Made by a program: the position numbers and the translations under genes
Shown here: positions 24,095 through 33,218 of the stretch, piece by piece
Position numbering within the stretch: the first letter of the stretch is position 1
How the letters are laid out: every line of letters starts with the position of its first letter
The notes under the pieces: model-generated
What the model saw: the letters and a program-made list of their open reading frames with translations, nothing else
The model's database searches: none
Told to the model about the DNA's origin: nothing
Assembly: GCF_003313335.1 (NCBI RefSeq)
Contig: NZ_QMHP01000001.1
Span: 496,001 to 560,000, forward strand
Direction: 5' to 3'
Length of the DNA stretch: 64,000 nucleotides
Source: Pedobacter zeaxanthinifaciens
GTDB lineage: Bacteria; Bacteroidota; Bacteroidia; Sphingobacteriales; Sphingobacteriaceae

Positions 24095-25603
24095 ATGAAA
24101 AAAGCAAGTAAACTTAACCCCACCATATTTGTAATATTTGGCGGCACTGGCGATTTAAACAAAAGAAAATTGGCGCCAGCGTTGTACAATTTATATACCG
24201 AAGGTTATATGCCTTCAAAATTTGCTATCATAGGTACCGGGCGCACAGCCTTTACCGATGATAAATACCAAAAAGAGATGCTCCACAGTATCAATGAATT
24301 TTCAAGGAGCGGGAAGGTAAAGAAAGATAAATGGGATGTGTTTAGTAAAAATATCCACTACTGCCCTATTGATGTTAAGGTTCAGCAAACATTTGAAAAT
24401 TTAAAGAACGAAATTGAGCGATATGAAAGTGATTTTGGCGAAAAAACACAGGTCATTTTCTACTTAGCAGTTGCTCCTAACTTATTCCCGTTAATTGCTG
24501 AGTGCTTACATAAATATAAATTAACGGGTAACGAAGAAAATTGCCGTATCGTAATCGAGAAACCTTTTGGTCATGATCTAGAAAGTGCCAAGGAACTGAA
24601 TTTATTACTTAGCGGCATCTTTACCGAGAAGCAAATTTATCGTATTGATCATTATTTGGGTAAAGAAACCGTGCAAAATATGATGGCTTTTCGCTTTGCC
24701 AACTCATTATTTGAGCCACTTTGGAACCGCACCTATATCGAACATATCCAAATATCGGTAACTGAACAACTTGGCGTTGGTGATAGAGGTGGTTACTACG
24801 AAGGTGCTGGTGCACTTAGGGACATGATTCAGAACCACTTGCTACAATTATTGTGTTTGGTAGGTATGGAAGCTCCAATTTCTTTCAATGCTGATGAAAT
24901 TAGGGACAGAAAAGTAGAAGTTTTGCGAGCCGTTCGTCCGTTTAAACCGGAAGAAATTAGCGGACATGCAGTAAGAGGCCAATACAGCAAAGGATGGGTT
25001 GAAGGTAAAGAAGTACCAGGCTACCGTTCGGAGCACGGCGTTGATCCGCACTCCAATACAGAAACCTTTGCCGCAGTTAAATTTTTCATCGATAACTGGC
25101 GTTGGCAAGGCATTCCGTTTTATTTGCGGACTGGCAAAAGGATGAACCAAACTTCATCTATCATCACCATTCAATTTAAGGATGTACCGCATCATATTTT
25201 TTCTAACAACGTAGCTGAAACTTGGCAACAAAATCGCTTAATTATCAGTATACAGCCAGAAATGAGCATTAGGTTACAGGTGCAATCCAAACGCCCAGGA
25301 TTGGACATGGTACTTAATCCGGTAGATATGGTGTTTGACTACAAAGGCACTTACGAAAATGATAGCCCTGAAGCTTACGAAACATTATTGCTTGATGCCA
25401 TGACTGGCGACCAAACTTTATTTATGCGTGGCGATCAAGTGGAAGCAGCCTGGGAGTTGGTGATGCCAATTATCCATACTTGGGAGAATAAAAAATCTTT
25501 AAGTTTCCCTAATTATGCGGCTGATAGCTGGGGACCAGAAGAAGCCGAAGCCCTGATAGCTAAAGATGGCTATCATTGGTTTACCTTGCCAATTAAAGAT
25601 TAA
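24095..25603 (+). CDS. zwf: Glucose-6-phosphate 1-dehydrogenase
   Basis: About 502 residues. The NADP-binding motif FGGTGDLNKRKL starts at residue 15, EKPFGHDLESA follows, and the active-site signature RIDHYLGKE lies at about 183-191, with DMIQNHLLQLL after it. It oxidises glucose 6-phosphate to 6-phosphogluconolactone, which the Pgl encoded downstream hydrolyses. I use the ATG at 24095; an in-frame GTG at 24077 would add six residues and lies in a dispersed spacer motif, so it is less likely. The gap to pgl carries a 15-bp hairpin. Confidence 0.96.
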   Translation: MKKASKLNPTIFVIFGGTGDLNKRKLAPALYNLYTEGYMPSKFAIIGTGRTAFTDDKYQKEMLHSINEFSRSGKVKKDKWDVFSKNIHYCPIDVKVQQTFENLKNEIERYESDFGEKTQVIFYLAVAPNLFPLIAECLHKYKLTGNEENCRIVIEKPFGHDLESAKELNLLLSGIFTEKQIYRIDHYLGKETVQNMMAFRFANSLFEPLWNRTYIEHIQISVTEQLGVGDRGGYYEGAGALRDMIQNHLLQLLCLVGMEAPISFNADEIRDRKVEVLRAVRPFKPEEISGHAVRGQYSKGWVEGKEVPGYRSEHGVDPHSNTETFAAVKFFIDNWRWQGIPFYLRTGKRMNQTSSIITIQFKDVPHHIFSNNVAETWQQNRLIISIQPEMSIRLQVQSKRPGLDMVLNPVDMVFDYKGTYENDSPEAYETLLLDAMTGDQTLFMRGDQVEAAWELVMPIIHTWENKKSLSFPNYAADSWGPEEAEALIAKDGYHWFTLPIKD

Positions 25604-25611
25604 ATAATTGA

Positions 25612-25656
25612 AATGTTGTAAAGTTGACATGCTTAATGTTGCAACTTTACAACATT
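25612..25656. repeat. Perfect 15-bp inverted repeat between zwf and pgl
   Basis: AATGTTGTAAAGTTG (25612-25626) and its exact complement (25642-25656) have a 15-nt loop that contains a further partial copy (TTAATGTTG). There is no U tract, so it is more an mRNA-stabilising or attenuating hairpin than a terminator. It also looks like another reiterated spacer. Confidence 0.6.
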
Positions 25657-25675
25657 CAAACTTAACAACACCAAA

Positions 25676-26395
25676 ATGAAACTAAACATATTTAACAGTC
25701 AAGGTGAGCTGAACGAGCAACTAGCGCAATACACCATTGCCATTGCTAAGGAAGCTATTGCACAAAAAGGCCGTTTTGATTTCGTTTTAACTGGCGGAAG
25801 CTCACCTAAGGGCCTATATCAACTGCTTTCTACTACCTATAAAGATCAAATTGATTGGGATAAAACTTATTTCTTTTTCGGAGATGAGAGAACCGTTTTA
25901 CCTTTTGAAAAAGACTACAACGGCTTAATGGCAAAAGAAAGTTTCTTCGATAACTTATCGCTGAAAGATGGACATGTTTTTTATGTAGATACCAATTTAT
26001 CTCCTGGAGAAGCAGCAGCCGATTACAAATCGAAGTTGGATGAGCATTTTCAAAATCAACCTATAGCTTTTGATTTAATTTTACTGGGCATGGGTGATGA
26101 TGCACACACGGCATCCATTTTTCCTTATACCGATTTAGTTCACCAAACTAATGCGACAGTGGCACGTGTTTGGGTTGAAAAATTGAATACCAACCGTGTA
26201 AGCTTAACCGCACCCTTAATTAACCAAGCGAAGCACATCGCTTTTATTACTTTTGGTGCAAACAAAGCAGAGGCTTTAAAAAACGTTTTAAGCGATCACA
26301 AAGATGTTGAAAAGTATCCCTCACAATTGATTAATCCTAAAGATGGAGATTTACAATGGTTTGTGGATGAAGCAGCTGCAAGCTTACTGAGTTAA
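25676..26395 (+). CDS. pgl: 6-phosphogluconolactonase
   Basis: A 239-residue lactonase of the glucosamine-6-phosphate isomerase/6PGL superfamily. LTGGSSPKGLYQLLS (about 38-52), FFFGDERTVLPFEKDYN (about 65-81) and LLGMGDDAHTASIFP (about 136-150), with the catalytic His in DAHTAS, are diagnostic. It hydrolyses 6-phosphogluconolactone, closing the zwf-pgl-gnd sequence. It starts at the ATG at 25676, 19 bp after the hairpin in the zwf-pgl gap, and ends before a strong terminator. Confidence 0.95.
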   Translation: MKLNIFNSQGELNEQLAQYTIAIAKEAIAQKGRFDFVLTGGSSPKGLYQLLSTTYKDQIDWDKTYFFFGDERTVLPFEKDYNGLMAKESFFDNLSLKDGHVFYVDTNLSPGEAAADYKSKLDEHFQNQPIAFDLILLGMGDDAHTASIFPYTDLVHQTNATVARVWVEKLNTNRVSLTAPLINQAKHIAFITFGANKAEALKNVLSDHKDVEKYPSQLINPKDGDLQWFVDEAAASLLS

Positions 26396-26412
26396 AATTT
26401 AATGTAATATCA

Positions 26413-26449
26413 TTAAAAAGTCCCGAGTTTTTAATTCGGGACTTTTTAA
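26413..26449 (+). terminator. Terminator after pgl
   Basis: A perfect 14-bp stem (TTAAAAAGTCCCGA at 26413-26426 with TCGGGACTTTTTAA at 26436-26449) has a 9-nt loop and U-rich 3' side. It closes the pentose phosphate operon. Confidence 0.88.
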
Positions 26450-26545
26450 AAAACATTAAATTTCTTTGTTAAATATAGGCTTTCACGTATTGTATTCGAC
26501 AGTCTCAAACTAACAAAGTATAACTATACTGAAATTTAAAAGATT

Positions 26546-27070
26546 CTAAAATCTTTTTCCTATCGTAATACCTACTCTAGGATAGGCCTCTACAACAGCA
26601 TTCCTGTTGAAAATTCTGCCAACTCCGCCGTATATTTCGCCAATAAAGCCATTTTTTGTAATAAACTTAGCACCGGCAGCAGCACCCAAGCCAAAATTCA
26701 AATCTGAGGTAACATGGGCGTAATACTCATAATTCCCATAATAAACGTAATTATATGTTTTAGTACCAATTAATGCCGAGTTTGCTTCGATGAAAAAACC
26801 ATTGGCTTTCTTACTGCCAAAATAGATTCGATAATATGGCATAAACCCATATTTATATTCTAGGTCATCATCTACCCCGATAAACGCACTTATTCCCAAA
26901 GCATCGTCGTCCTTCAAAAGCCGTTCATAGGTAATTTCGGGCATGCCCAATATTGTACCAAACAAGTTGAGTTTAATTTCATTTTTTCCGTCAACTTTTT
27001 TTGTTTCGCTTTGCGCAAAAGCTAAGGCAGCCACAAATAGCAGCGATAGCGTTAAGAGATTTTTTTTCAT
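26546..27070 (-). CDS. Outer-membrane beta-barrel protein (possibly DUF3575-like)
   Basis: A 174-residue exported protein. The signal peptide (MKKNLLTLSLL, ending AFAQ at 17-20) is clear. The mature part alternates short amphipathic strands rich in Tyr, Gly and Phe and ends in a terminal strand RVGITIGKRF with C-terminal Phe, as expected of a BAM-inserted barrel. With about eight strands it would be a small OmpX-like or DUF3575-like barrel. Substrate and role are unknown. It lies 31 bp downstream of alaS on the same strand, possibly with its own promoter. Confidence 0.72.
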   Translation of the reverse strand: MKKNLLTLSLLFVAALAFAQSETKKVDGKNEIKLNLFGTILGMPEITYERLLKDDDALGISAFIGVDDDLEYKYGFMPYYRIYFGSKKANGFFIEANSALIGTKTYNYVYYGNYEYYAHVTSDLNFGLGAAAGAKFITKNGFIGEIYGGVGRIFNRNAVVEAYPRVGITIGKRF

Positions 27071-27101
27071 TTTGGTAGTTGTTATTATTAATTGTTACAT
27101 A

Positions 27102-29717
27102 TTATTTAATTAAAAAACCTTTTGCCTTTTTTATAGCATTAGCAAGTCCAGCCGCATCTTTTCCGCCCGCAGTAGCATAAAAAGGCTGACCGCCTCCGCC
27201 ACCTTGAATTTCTTTAGCCAGCTCCCTTACAATTTGGCCCGCATTTAGACCTTTAACCTTCACTAACTCTTCATCAACCACAACAGTTAGCTGTGGTTTC
27301 CCATCTATCACAGCACCTAAAACTAAGAATAAGTTCTGTACTGATCCTTTAACAGCATAAGCTAAGGTCTTAACTGCATCAGCGGTAGGAAGCTCAACAG
27401 TTGTAGCGATAAAGTTAACATCATCAATATTTTGTATTTGTTTTTCTAAATCAGCTCTTAAAGCCACCGCTTTTTCAGTCACACTTTTTTCAATCTCTTT
27501 CTTAAGCGAGCTATTGTCTTCAATAATTTTATTTAAAGCTGATACGAAATCCTTTGGATTATTAAGCAAATGATTCAGTTGCTTCACTAAGTCAAAGTTT
27601 GCTCTAATTACACTTGCTGATTTTTCTCCAGTAATAGCCTCTATCCTACGCACACCTGCTGCAACTGCACTTTCAGCTGTAATTTTAAAGAAACCGATTT
27701 GACCGGTAGCTTTCACATGCGTTCCACCGCAAAGCTCTTTGGAGAAATGATCGTCAAAAGTAATTACCCTCACAAAATCACCATATTTTTCGCCAAACAA
27801 AGCAGTTACGCCACTATCAATTGCTTCCTGATAAGGCACATTGCGTTGCTCTTTTAACAAGATATTTGCTCTAATTTTTTCGTTAACGATATCTTCAATT
27901 TGATTCAACTCTTCATCTGTAACTTTAGAAAAATGCGAAAAATCGAATCTCAAATTGTCCGCATTAACCAAACTCCCTTTTTGATTAACATGTTGACCTA
28001 AAACCTGCTTTAATGCAGCATGCAACAAGTGAGTGGCAGAGTGATTATTTTCTGTTTCTTTGCGTTTATCTTCATCAATTACTGCCCAAAACTTACCCTC
28101 CAAGTCCGCAGGTAAAGTATCGGCAAAGTGTACAATCAGTCCATTCTCCTTTTTGGTGTCGGTAATTTCAACCCAAAACTGGCGACTGTGATCTTCTAGT
28201 CTGCCGGTATCACCTACCTGACCACCACTTTCAGCATAAAAAGGCGTTTGCGATAAAACGATTTGATATTGCTCTTTGCCTTTGGCTGTTACTTTACGGT
28301 ACTTTATAATCTCTGTTTCGCACTCCGTTAAATCGTAACCTACAAATTCACTTTCTCTGTCTTCATTTACCAATACCCAATCGCCGGTATCAATAGCTGT
28401 AGCAGCACGTGAACGATTTTTTTGTTCTTCCAACGCTTTTTTAAAGCCTTCCATATCAACTGAAAAACCTTTTTCACGGGCCATCAAATCGGTTAAATCT
28501 ATAGGAAAACCAAAAGTATCATACAATTCAAAAGCAAAGTTGCCGTCAATCACCTTACCGCCGTCGTATTTCTCAAAACGTTGAATACCAGTAGCCAAAG
28601 TTCTTAAAAATGAGACTTCCTCTTCTAATACGACCTTTTGAACAAAATCCTTTTGATGATAAAGTTCATCGAAAACTCCATTAAACTGCTCAGCCAAAAC
28701 CGGAACCAGCTGGTTTAAAAACGGTTCTTTTAAGTTAAGGAAAGTATAAGCATACCTCACTGCCCTTCTTAAAATACGACGAATTACATAACCTGCCTTG
28801 TTATTTGAAGGCAACTGGCCATCGGCAATTACAAATGATATTGCTCGAATATGATCTGCCATTACACGCATAGCGATATCCGTTTGCTCTTCTTTTCCGT
28901 ATGCAATACCCGATTTTTCAGAAATAAATTGGATTAAAGGCTGGAAAACATCTGTATCGTAATTGGAAGCTTTGGTTTGTAAAACACGTACCAAACGCTC
29001 AAATCCCATTCCTGTGTCAACATGTTTAGCAGGAAGTGGTTTTAATGAACCGTCTTTTAAGCGGTTAAATTGCATGAATACGTTATTCCAAATTTCAATC
29101 ACCTGCGGATGATCGGCATTTACTAACGATTTACCTTTACCATCTGCACGTTCTTTGGCACTGCGGCAATCCACATGGATTTCAGAACAAGGACCACAAG
29201 GGCCAGTATCGCCCATTTCCCAGAAATTATCTTTTTTATTACCCAAAACAATGCGTTCTTCCGGTACAAATTGCTTCCAAATGTCGTAAGCTTCTTGATC
29301 TTTAGGCAAACCTTCCTTTTCATCGCCTTCAAATACCGAAACGTATAATTGATCTTTCGGAATTTGATAAACCTCTGTTAACAACTCCCAGCTCCAAGCA
29401 ATGGCTTCTTTCTTAAAATAGTCCCCAAAACTCCAATTGCCAAGCATTTCGAACATGGTATGGTGGTAAGTATCAATTCCTACCTCTTCCAAATCGTTAT
29501 GCTTTCCAGATACACGCAAACAACGCTGTGTATCTACCACTCTTGGATATTTAATCGTAGCTTCACCCAAAAACAAATCTTTAAACTGATTCATTCCGGC
29601 ATTGGTAAACATCAAAGTAGGATCGTTTTTAACAACAATTGGCGCCGAAGCAACAATTTGATGTCCTTTGCTTTTGAAGAATTCTAAAAAGGTTTGTCTT
29701 ATTTCTTTTGCTGTCAT
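27102..29717 (-). CDS. alaS: Alanyl-tRNA synthetase
   Basis: An 871-residue class II synthetase, full length. It has N-terminal motif 1 (FFKSKGHQIVASAPIVVKND), motif 2 GMNQFKDLFLG, then ALMTNAGMNQF-type sequences, GDTGPCGPCSEIH, the editing domain with HSATHLLHAAL and the zinc ligands in SKELCGGTHVKATGQIGFF, and the C-terminal Gly-rich C-Ala domain with GGGGGQPFYATAGG. It charges tRNA(Ala) and edits mischarged Gly/Ser. The ATG at 29717 matches the family start (MTAKEIRQTFLEFFKSKGH). The divergent MerR-type gene lies 204 bp upstream, across a periodic spacer. Confidence 0.97.
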   Translation of the reverse strand: MTAKEIRQTFLEFFKSKGHQIVASAPIVVKNDPTLMFTNAGMNQFKDLFLGEATIKYPRVVDTQRCLRVSGKHNDLEEVGIDTYHHTMFEMLGNWSFGDYFKKEAIAWSWELLTEVYQIPKDQLYVSVFEGDEKEGLPKDQEAYDIWKQFVPEERIVLGNKKDNFWEMGDTGPCGPCSEIHVDCRSAKERADGKGKSLVNADHPQVIEIWNNVFMQFNRLKDGSLKPLPAKHVDTGMGFERLVRVLQTKASNYDTDVFQPLIQFISEKSGIAYGKEEQTDIAMRVMADHIRAISFVIADGQLPSNNKAGYVIRRILRRAVRYAYTFLNLKEPFLNQLVPVLAEQFNGVFDELYHQKDFVQKVVLEEEVSFLRTLATGIQRFEKYDGGKVIDGNFAFELYDTFGFPIDLTDLMAREKGFSVDMEGFKKALEEQKNRSRAATAIDTGDWVLVNEDRESEFVGYDLTECETEIIKYRKVTAKGKEQYQIVLSQTPFYAESGGQVGDTGRLEDHSRQFWVEITDTKKENGLIVHFADTLPADLEGKFWAVIDEDKRKETENNHSATHLLHAALKQVLGQHVNQKGSLVNADNLRFDFSHFSKVTDEELNQIEDIVNEKIRANILLKEQRNVPYQEAIDSGVTALFGEKYGDFVRVITFDDHFSKELCGGTHVKATGQIGFFKITAESAVAAGVRRIEAITGEKSASVIRANFDLVKQLNHLLNNPKDFVSALNKIIEDNSSLKKEIEKSVTEKAVALRADLEKQIQNIDDVNFIATTVELPTADAVKTLAYAVKGSVQNLFLVLGAVIDGKPQLTVVVDEELVKVKGLNAGQIVRELAKEIQGGGGGQPFYATAGGKDAAGLANAIKKAKGFLIK

Positions 29718-29784
29718 TTTGAATAGGTTTTAGGTTTTAGGTTCTAAGTAATAAGTTTTGTAAACTTATTTTTTAACGAAAACC

Positions 29785-29813
29785 CCTTAGTGTTCTTTGT
29801 GTCTTAGTGGTAA
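29785..29813. repeat. TTAGTG/CTTTGTG short-period spacer upstream of the MerR gene
   Basis: Near-tandem units CCTTAGTGTT, CTTTGTGT and CTTAGTGGT have about a 10-bp period. The right part matches 16 of 19 bases with 24065-24083. The neighbouring 29727-29760 is also reiterated (TTTTAGGTTTTAGGTTCTAAG). No ORF or hairpin explains it. Confidence 0.5.
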
Positions 29814-29921
29814 TATTTTATGCGCAACAAAATTATAATTTTCTTGTGGTTTTCTGCTAAAATCGGTTTACATTTGAATACTTTAAGTAAAACTTATAAT
29901 CATTTAATAATCAGCACAAAA

Positions 29922-30257
29922 ATGCCGTATAAAGAGAGAGAAATTAATAAAATGTATTATACAATGGGCGAAGTGACCGAAATGTTTGGCGTAAATGCTT
30001 CGCAAATTAGGTTTTACGAAAAGGAATTTGAAGTGCTTAAACCCAAGAAAAATAAAAAAGGTAATAGGCTTTTTACTCCTGAAGATATTGAAAACCTGAA
30101 AATAATTTTTCACTTAGTTGATGACAAGGGCTTCACGTTAAAAGGAGCTAAAGAGCATATGAAAAGCAACAGCGGAGAAGTAAAAGAAAATCAAAAAATC
30201 ATTGATTCATTAGAACGTTTAAAAAGCTTTTTACTTAAACTTAACGAAGAAATATAA
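29922..30257 (+). CDS. MerR-family transcriptional regulator
   Basis: About 111 residues from the ATG at 29922 (MPYKEREINKMYYTMGEV). The MerR winged helix-turn-helix is clear: YTMGEVTEMFGVNASQIRFYEKEF at about 13-36 and NRLFTPEDIENLKIIFHLVDDKGFTLKGAKEHM after it. A C-terminal coiled-coil dimerisation helix follows, and there is no effector domain or metal-binding Cys, so it belongs to the short MerR proteins common in Bacteroidota. An upstream in-frame ATG at 29820 would add 34 residues of unlikely sequence and is rejected. It is monocistronic and divergent from alaS. The target is unknown. Confidence 0.87.
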   Translation: MPYKEREINKMYYTMGEVTEMFGVNASQIRFYEKEFEVLKPKKNKKGNRLFTPEDIENLKIIFHLVDDKGFTLKGAKEHMKSNSGEVKENQKIIDSLERLKSFLLKLNEEI

Positions 30258-30350
30258 TTAAAATCGAGGCTGTGCATCAAGCATTTTCCGCCTCTAACTA
30301 AATTGCATCATTACAATAATATTTGCTAAATTGCCCTTACCAAACAGCCT

Positions 30351-31154
30351 ATGCGCAAACTTTTACTATTTATTACGATTTCCTTCTTAGCAAATTCCAG
30401 TTACGCTCAATACAATCAAGGTGCAAGACTTACCGGTATGGGAAAAGCAAGCGCCGCCGTAAATGACATTTGGAGCTTAAATGCAAATCCTGCAGGAATT
30501 ACCGGTCAAAAATCCCCAATTGCTGCCCTAAACTATGCACGATACTTATTTGGTGAGGAACTAAGCGAACAGAGCTTTGCATTTGTATTGCCGTTCAATA
30601 ATAATTTTGCCGGAGTAAGCGTAAATAGGTACGGCATCAATGAATTTAATGAAATTAAAGCTGGTTTTGCGCTAGCCAAGCAATTTGGTGAGCAATTATC
30701 CATCGGCGTTAAGGCTAACCTACACCAAGTTAAGATTACCAATTATGGTTCGGCTACAACTTTTTCAGTTGACGCTGGTTTAAATTATGCGTTGAGTAAA
30801 CAAATAGGTTTGGGACTTTACGTAAATAATCCTTCGTCACAAAGTTATAAGGCCACTAATGTGGCTACCTATATCCCAACGGCAATCCACTTAGGCGCTA
30901 CTTACATGCCTACCAACAAACTTATTTTGGCAACAACAGTTACAAAAGATTTTGAACAAAAGTTTGACGTAAACATTGGCGTAGATTACAAGTTTTACGA
31001 CATGCTAAGTTTACGTGGTGGGATAAGTGCAAAACCATTCAAACAGTACGTTGGCGTTGGTTTAAATTATCAAAAATTAGTTATGGATATAGCGGTAGAA
31101 AGTCATCCGCAAATTGGTTACACTCCTCAAATTGGTTTGTCGTATGCGTTTTAA
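30351..31154 (+). CDS. PorV/PorQ-like outer-membrane beta-barrel protein
   Basis: A 267-residue exported protein with a signal peptide ending SSYAQ and a following QGARLTGMGKASAAVNDIWSLNANPAG segment. That segment is the N-terminal hallmark of the FadL/PorV-like barrels of Bacteroidota. The mature part is strand-rich, with terminal GYTPQIGLSYAF ending in Phe. PorV proteins act as outer-membrane shuttles in the type IX secretion system; the shorter length here and the lack of a por cluster argue for a relative and not PorV itself. Its stop lies 11 bp inside the next gene, so the two are translationally coupled. Confidence 0.75.
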   Translation: MRKLLLFITISFLANSSYAQYNQGARLTGMGKASAAVNDIWSLNANPAGITGQKSPIAALNYARYLFGEELSEQSFAFVLPFNNNFAGVSVNRYGINEFNEIKAGFALAKQFGEQLSIGVKANLHQVKITNYGSATTFSVDAGLNYALSKQIGLGLYVNNPSSQSYKATNVATYIPTAIHLGATYMPTNKLILATTVTKDFEQKFDVNIGVDYKFYDMLSLRGGISAKPFKQYVGVGLNYQKLVMDIAVESHPQIGYTPQIGLSYAF

Positions 31155-33186
31155 ACTATTTGTATTATTAGGCTTTATACTTATTGGTTTTGCGGCAAAA
31201 GCACAAACACAAGAAGATCAACTAATTAAAGACCTTATTGAAAGTATTGCTGAAAATTTACCTGAGGATTATGATTTGTCGGAATTGCAGGATCGCCTGA
31301 CCTATTATCGTAAGCATCCAATTAATTTAAACAACACCAATGCGGAGGAGTTAAAAACGCTTGTGTTTCTTTCGCCATTACAAATCAGCAATTTATTTGA
31401 GCATATCCGAAAAAATGGTAAACTCATTGACATTTTGGAACTGCAAAGCATCCCTGATTTTGATTTGCAAACCATTCAACGTTTAATGCCTTTTGTAACT
31501 TTAGAGCAGGGTTCAGTACGAGATGAAATTACGGCAAAGAATTTACTAAAATACGGCAACAATGACCTGATTGTGCGCTATGGGCGTGTAATTGAAAAAT
31601 CCAGAGGTTATACAGATTTGCCAGGCAGCAGATATTTAGGAACGCCAGACAGGTATCTTTTCCGTTATAGATATACGTATAGTAACCGCGTATCGGCATC
31701 ATTGGTTTTTGAAAAAGATGCTGGCGAGTATTTTTACAACGGACCAAAACAGCGTCCTTTTGATTTCCTATCTGGCCATGTGGCGATATTGAACACTGGC
31801 AGACTGAAAAAATTCGTAATCGGCGATTATTCTATGCAGTTTGGACAAGCACTAACCCTGTGGTCGGGTTTTGCATTTGGTAAATCTCCCGATATTACTG
31901 GCGTAGCTAAACGCGATGTAGGCTTACGTCCCTACACATCAGCTAACGAATTCGCATTTTTCCGTGGAGTGGCTGCAACCGTAAATATTGCCAAAAACAT
32001 TGATCTTTCCCCTTTTGTCTCGCATCGAAAATTAGATGCCTCCATCAGTACTAATGCTGCTGGTGAGCAAACGGTGAGTACAATTAACGAAACAGGACTA
32101 CACCGTACACAATCAGAAATTAACAATAAAAACAGTACCGAACAAATTGTATACGGAGGTGTGCTTCAATACAGAACCACCGCATTGAATATCGGCGCCG
32201 TAGCTTATCATACTTCTTTTAACAAAACTTTTGTGCCAGGCTCGTCACTTTACCAAAGTTTCAATTTTGCGGGTAAAGAACTTACCAATGTAGGAGCACA
32301 TTATAGTTATACCTACAGAAATTTTTACTTTTTCGGTGAGTTTGGAAAAGCGCTAGACGCAGGTTTAGCCTACGTAAATGGTGCTTTGGTAAGCCTTTCT
32401 CCTACTGTTTCGGCTGTAGTATTGCATCGAAACTATCAGAAAAACTACTACAACTTCTTCAACCAAGCTACTGCAGAAGCAAGTGAAGCATTCAATGAAA
32501 AAGGTTTCTATGCTGGTTTGAATATTAATCCGAATAAAAAATGGAGTATTCAATTTTATGGTGATTATTTTAAGTTTCCATGGTTAAGATTTAGGGTTGA
32601 TGCCCCTTCCGATGGTTATGAGTTTTTAGGGCAGGTGAACTATACGCCGACAAAAACTTTTAGGGTTACGTTGAGATTTAAAACGGAAGTAAAACAACAA
32701 AATACGGCTTTAACTGTACCATTCAACTATCTGGATCAAGTAAAACGTGAAAATTACCGTGCTGAAGTGAAATGGGCTTTGAGCAAATCATTCGATTTCC
32801 AAAACAGAGTTGAGGTTGTGCAGTTCAAAAAAGGGGCTGCTGATGCAGAATTTGGTTACTTAGCTTATCAGGACATCAATTACAGCCCACTCTCCTCACG
32901 ACTTAGTGCGAACCTAAGGGTTGCATACTTTAATACAGCTTCATACGATAGCAGAATTTATGCCTACGAAGACGATGTGTTGTACAATTTCACTTTTGGA
33001 TTGTACAATGGAAAAGGCTTACGCGGTTACGCTAATTTGAAATATCGTTTAGCAAAGCGATTAGATGTTTGGGGCCGCTACGCATTGTACAACTATGATA
33101 ATGTAGAAAATGTTGGCTCTGGATTAGATCAAATAGACGGAAAGATGAAGTCGGAAATGAGGGTGCAATTGAGATATCAATTTTAA
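31144..33186 (+). CDS. Helix-hairpin-helix plus outer-membrane barrel protein
   Basis: About 680 residues from the ATG at 31144 (MRFKLFVLLGFILIGFAAKA signal peptide). Residues 58-120 hold two ComEA-like helix-hairpin-helix repeats: HPINLNNTNAEELKTLVFLS and GKLIDILELQSIPDFDLQT. The remaining 550 residues are strand-rich with frequent Tyr/Phe/Arg, aromatic turns and a terminal RVQLRYQF, as for an outer-membrane barrel of 20 or more strands. HhH motifs bind DNA backbone non-specifically in ComEA. Lying between a PorV-like barrel and comEC, this protein is a candidate DNA-uptake or DNA-binding channel; that is inference. The overlap with the upstream stop supports an operon. Confidence 0.75.
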   Translation: MRFKLFVLLGFILIGFAAKAQTQEDQLIKDLIESIAENLPEDYDLSELQDRLTYYRKHPINLNNTNAEELKTLVFLSPLQISNLFEHIRKNGKLIDILELQSIPDFDLQTIQRLMPFVTLEQGSVRDEITAKNLLKYGNNDLIVRYGRVIEKSRGYTDLPGSRYLGTPDRYLFRYRYTYSNRVSASLVFEKDAGEYFYNGPKQRPFDFLSGHVAILNTGRLKKFVIGDYSMQFGQALTLWSGFAFGKSPDITGVAKRDVGLRPYTSANEFAFFRGVAATVNIAKNIDLSPFVSHRKLDASISTNAAGEQTVSTINETGLHRTQSEINNKNSTEQIVYGGVLQYRTTALNIGAVAYHTSFNKTFVPGSSLYQSFNFAGKELTNVGAHYSYTYRNFYFFGEFGKALDAGLAYVNGALVSLSPTVSAVVLHRNYQKNYYNFFNQATAEASEAFNEKGFYAGLNINPNKKWSIQFYGDYFKFPWLRFRVDAPSDGYEFLGQVNYTPTKTFRVTLRFKTEVKQQNTALTVPFNYLDQVKRENYRAEVKWALSKSFDFQNRVEVVQFKKGAADAEFGYLAYQDINYSPLSSRLSANLRVAYFNTASYDSRIYAYEDDVLYNFTFGLYNGKGLRGYANLKYRLAKRLDVWGRYALYNYDNVENVGSGLDQIDGKMKSEMRVQLRYQF

Positions 33187-33218
33187 GTGACGATGAAATA
33201 AAGTTTTTTATAAATGTT

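Noticed and set aside
29820..29921. Longer MerR form from ATG 29820
   Set aside because: The added 34 residues are hydrophobic and lie next to a periodic spacer; the helix-turn-helix starts normally from 29922.
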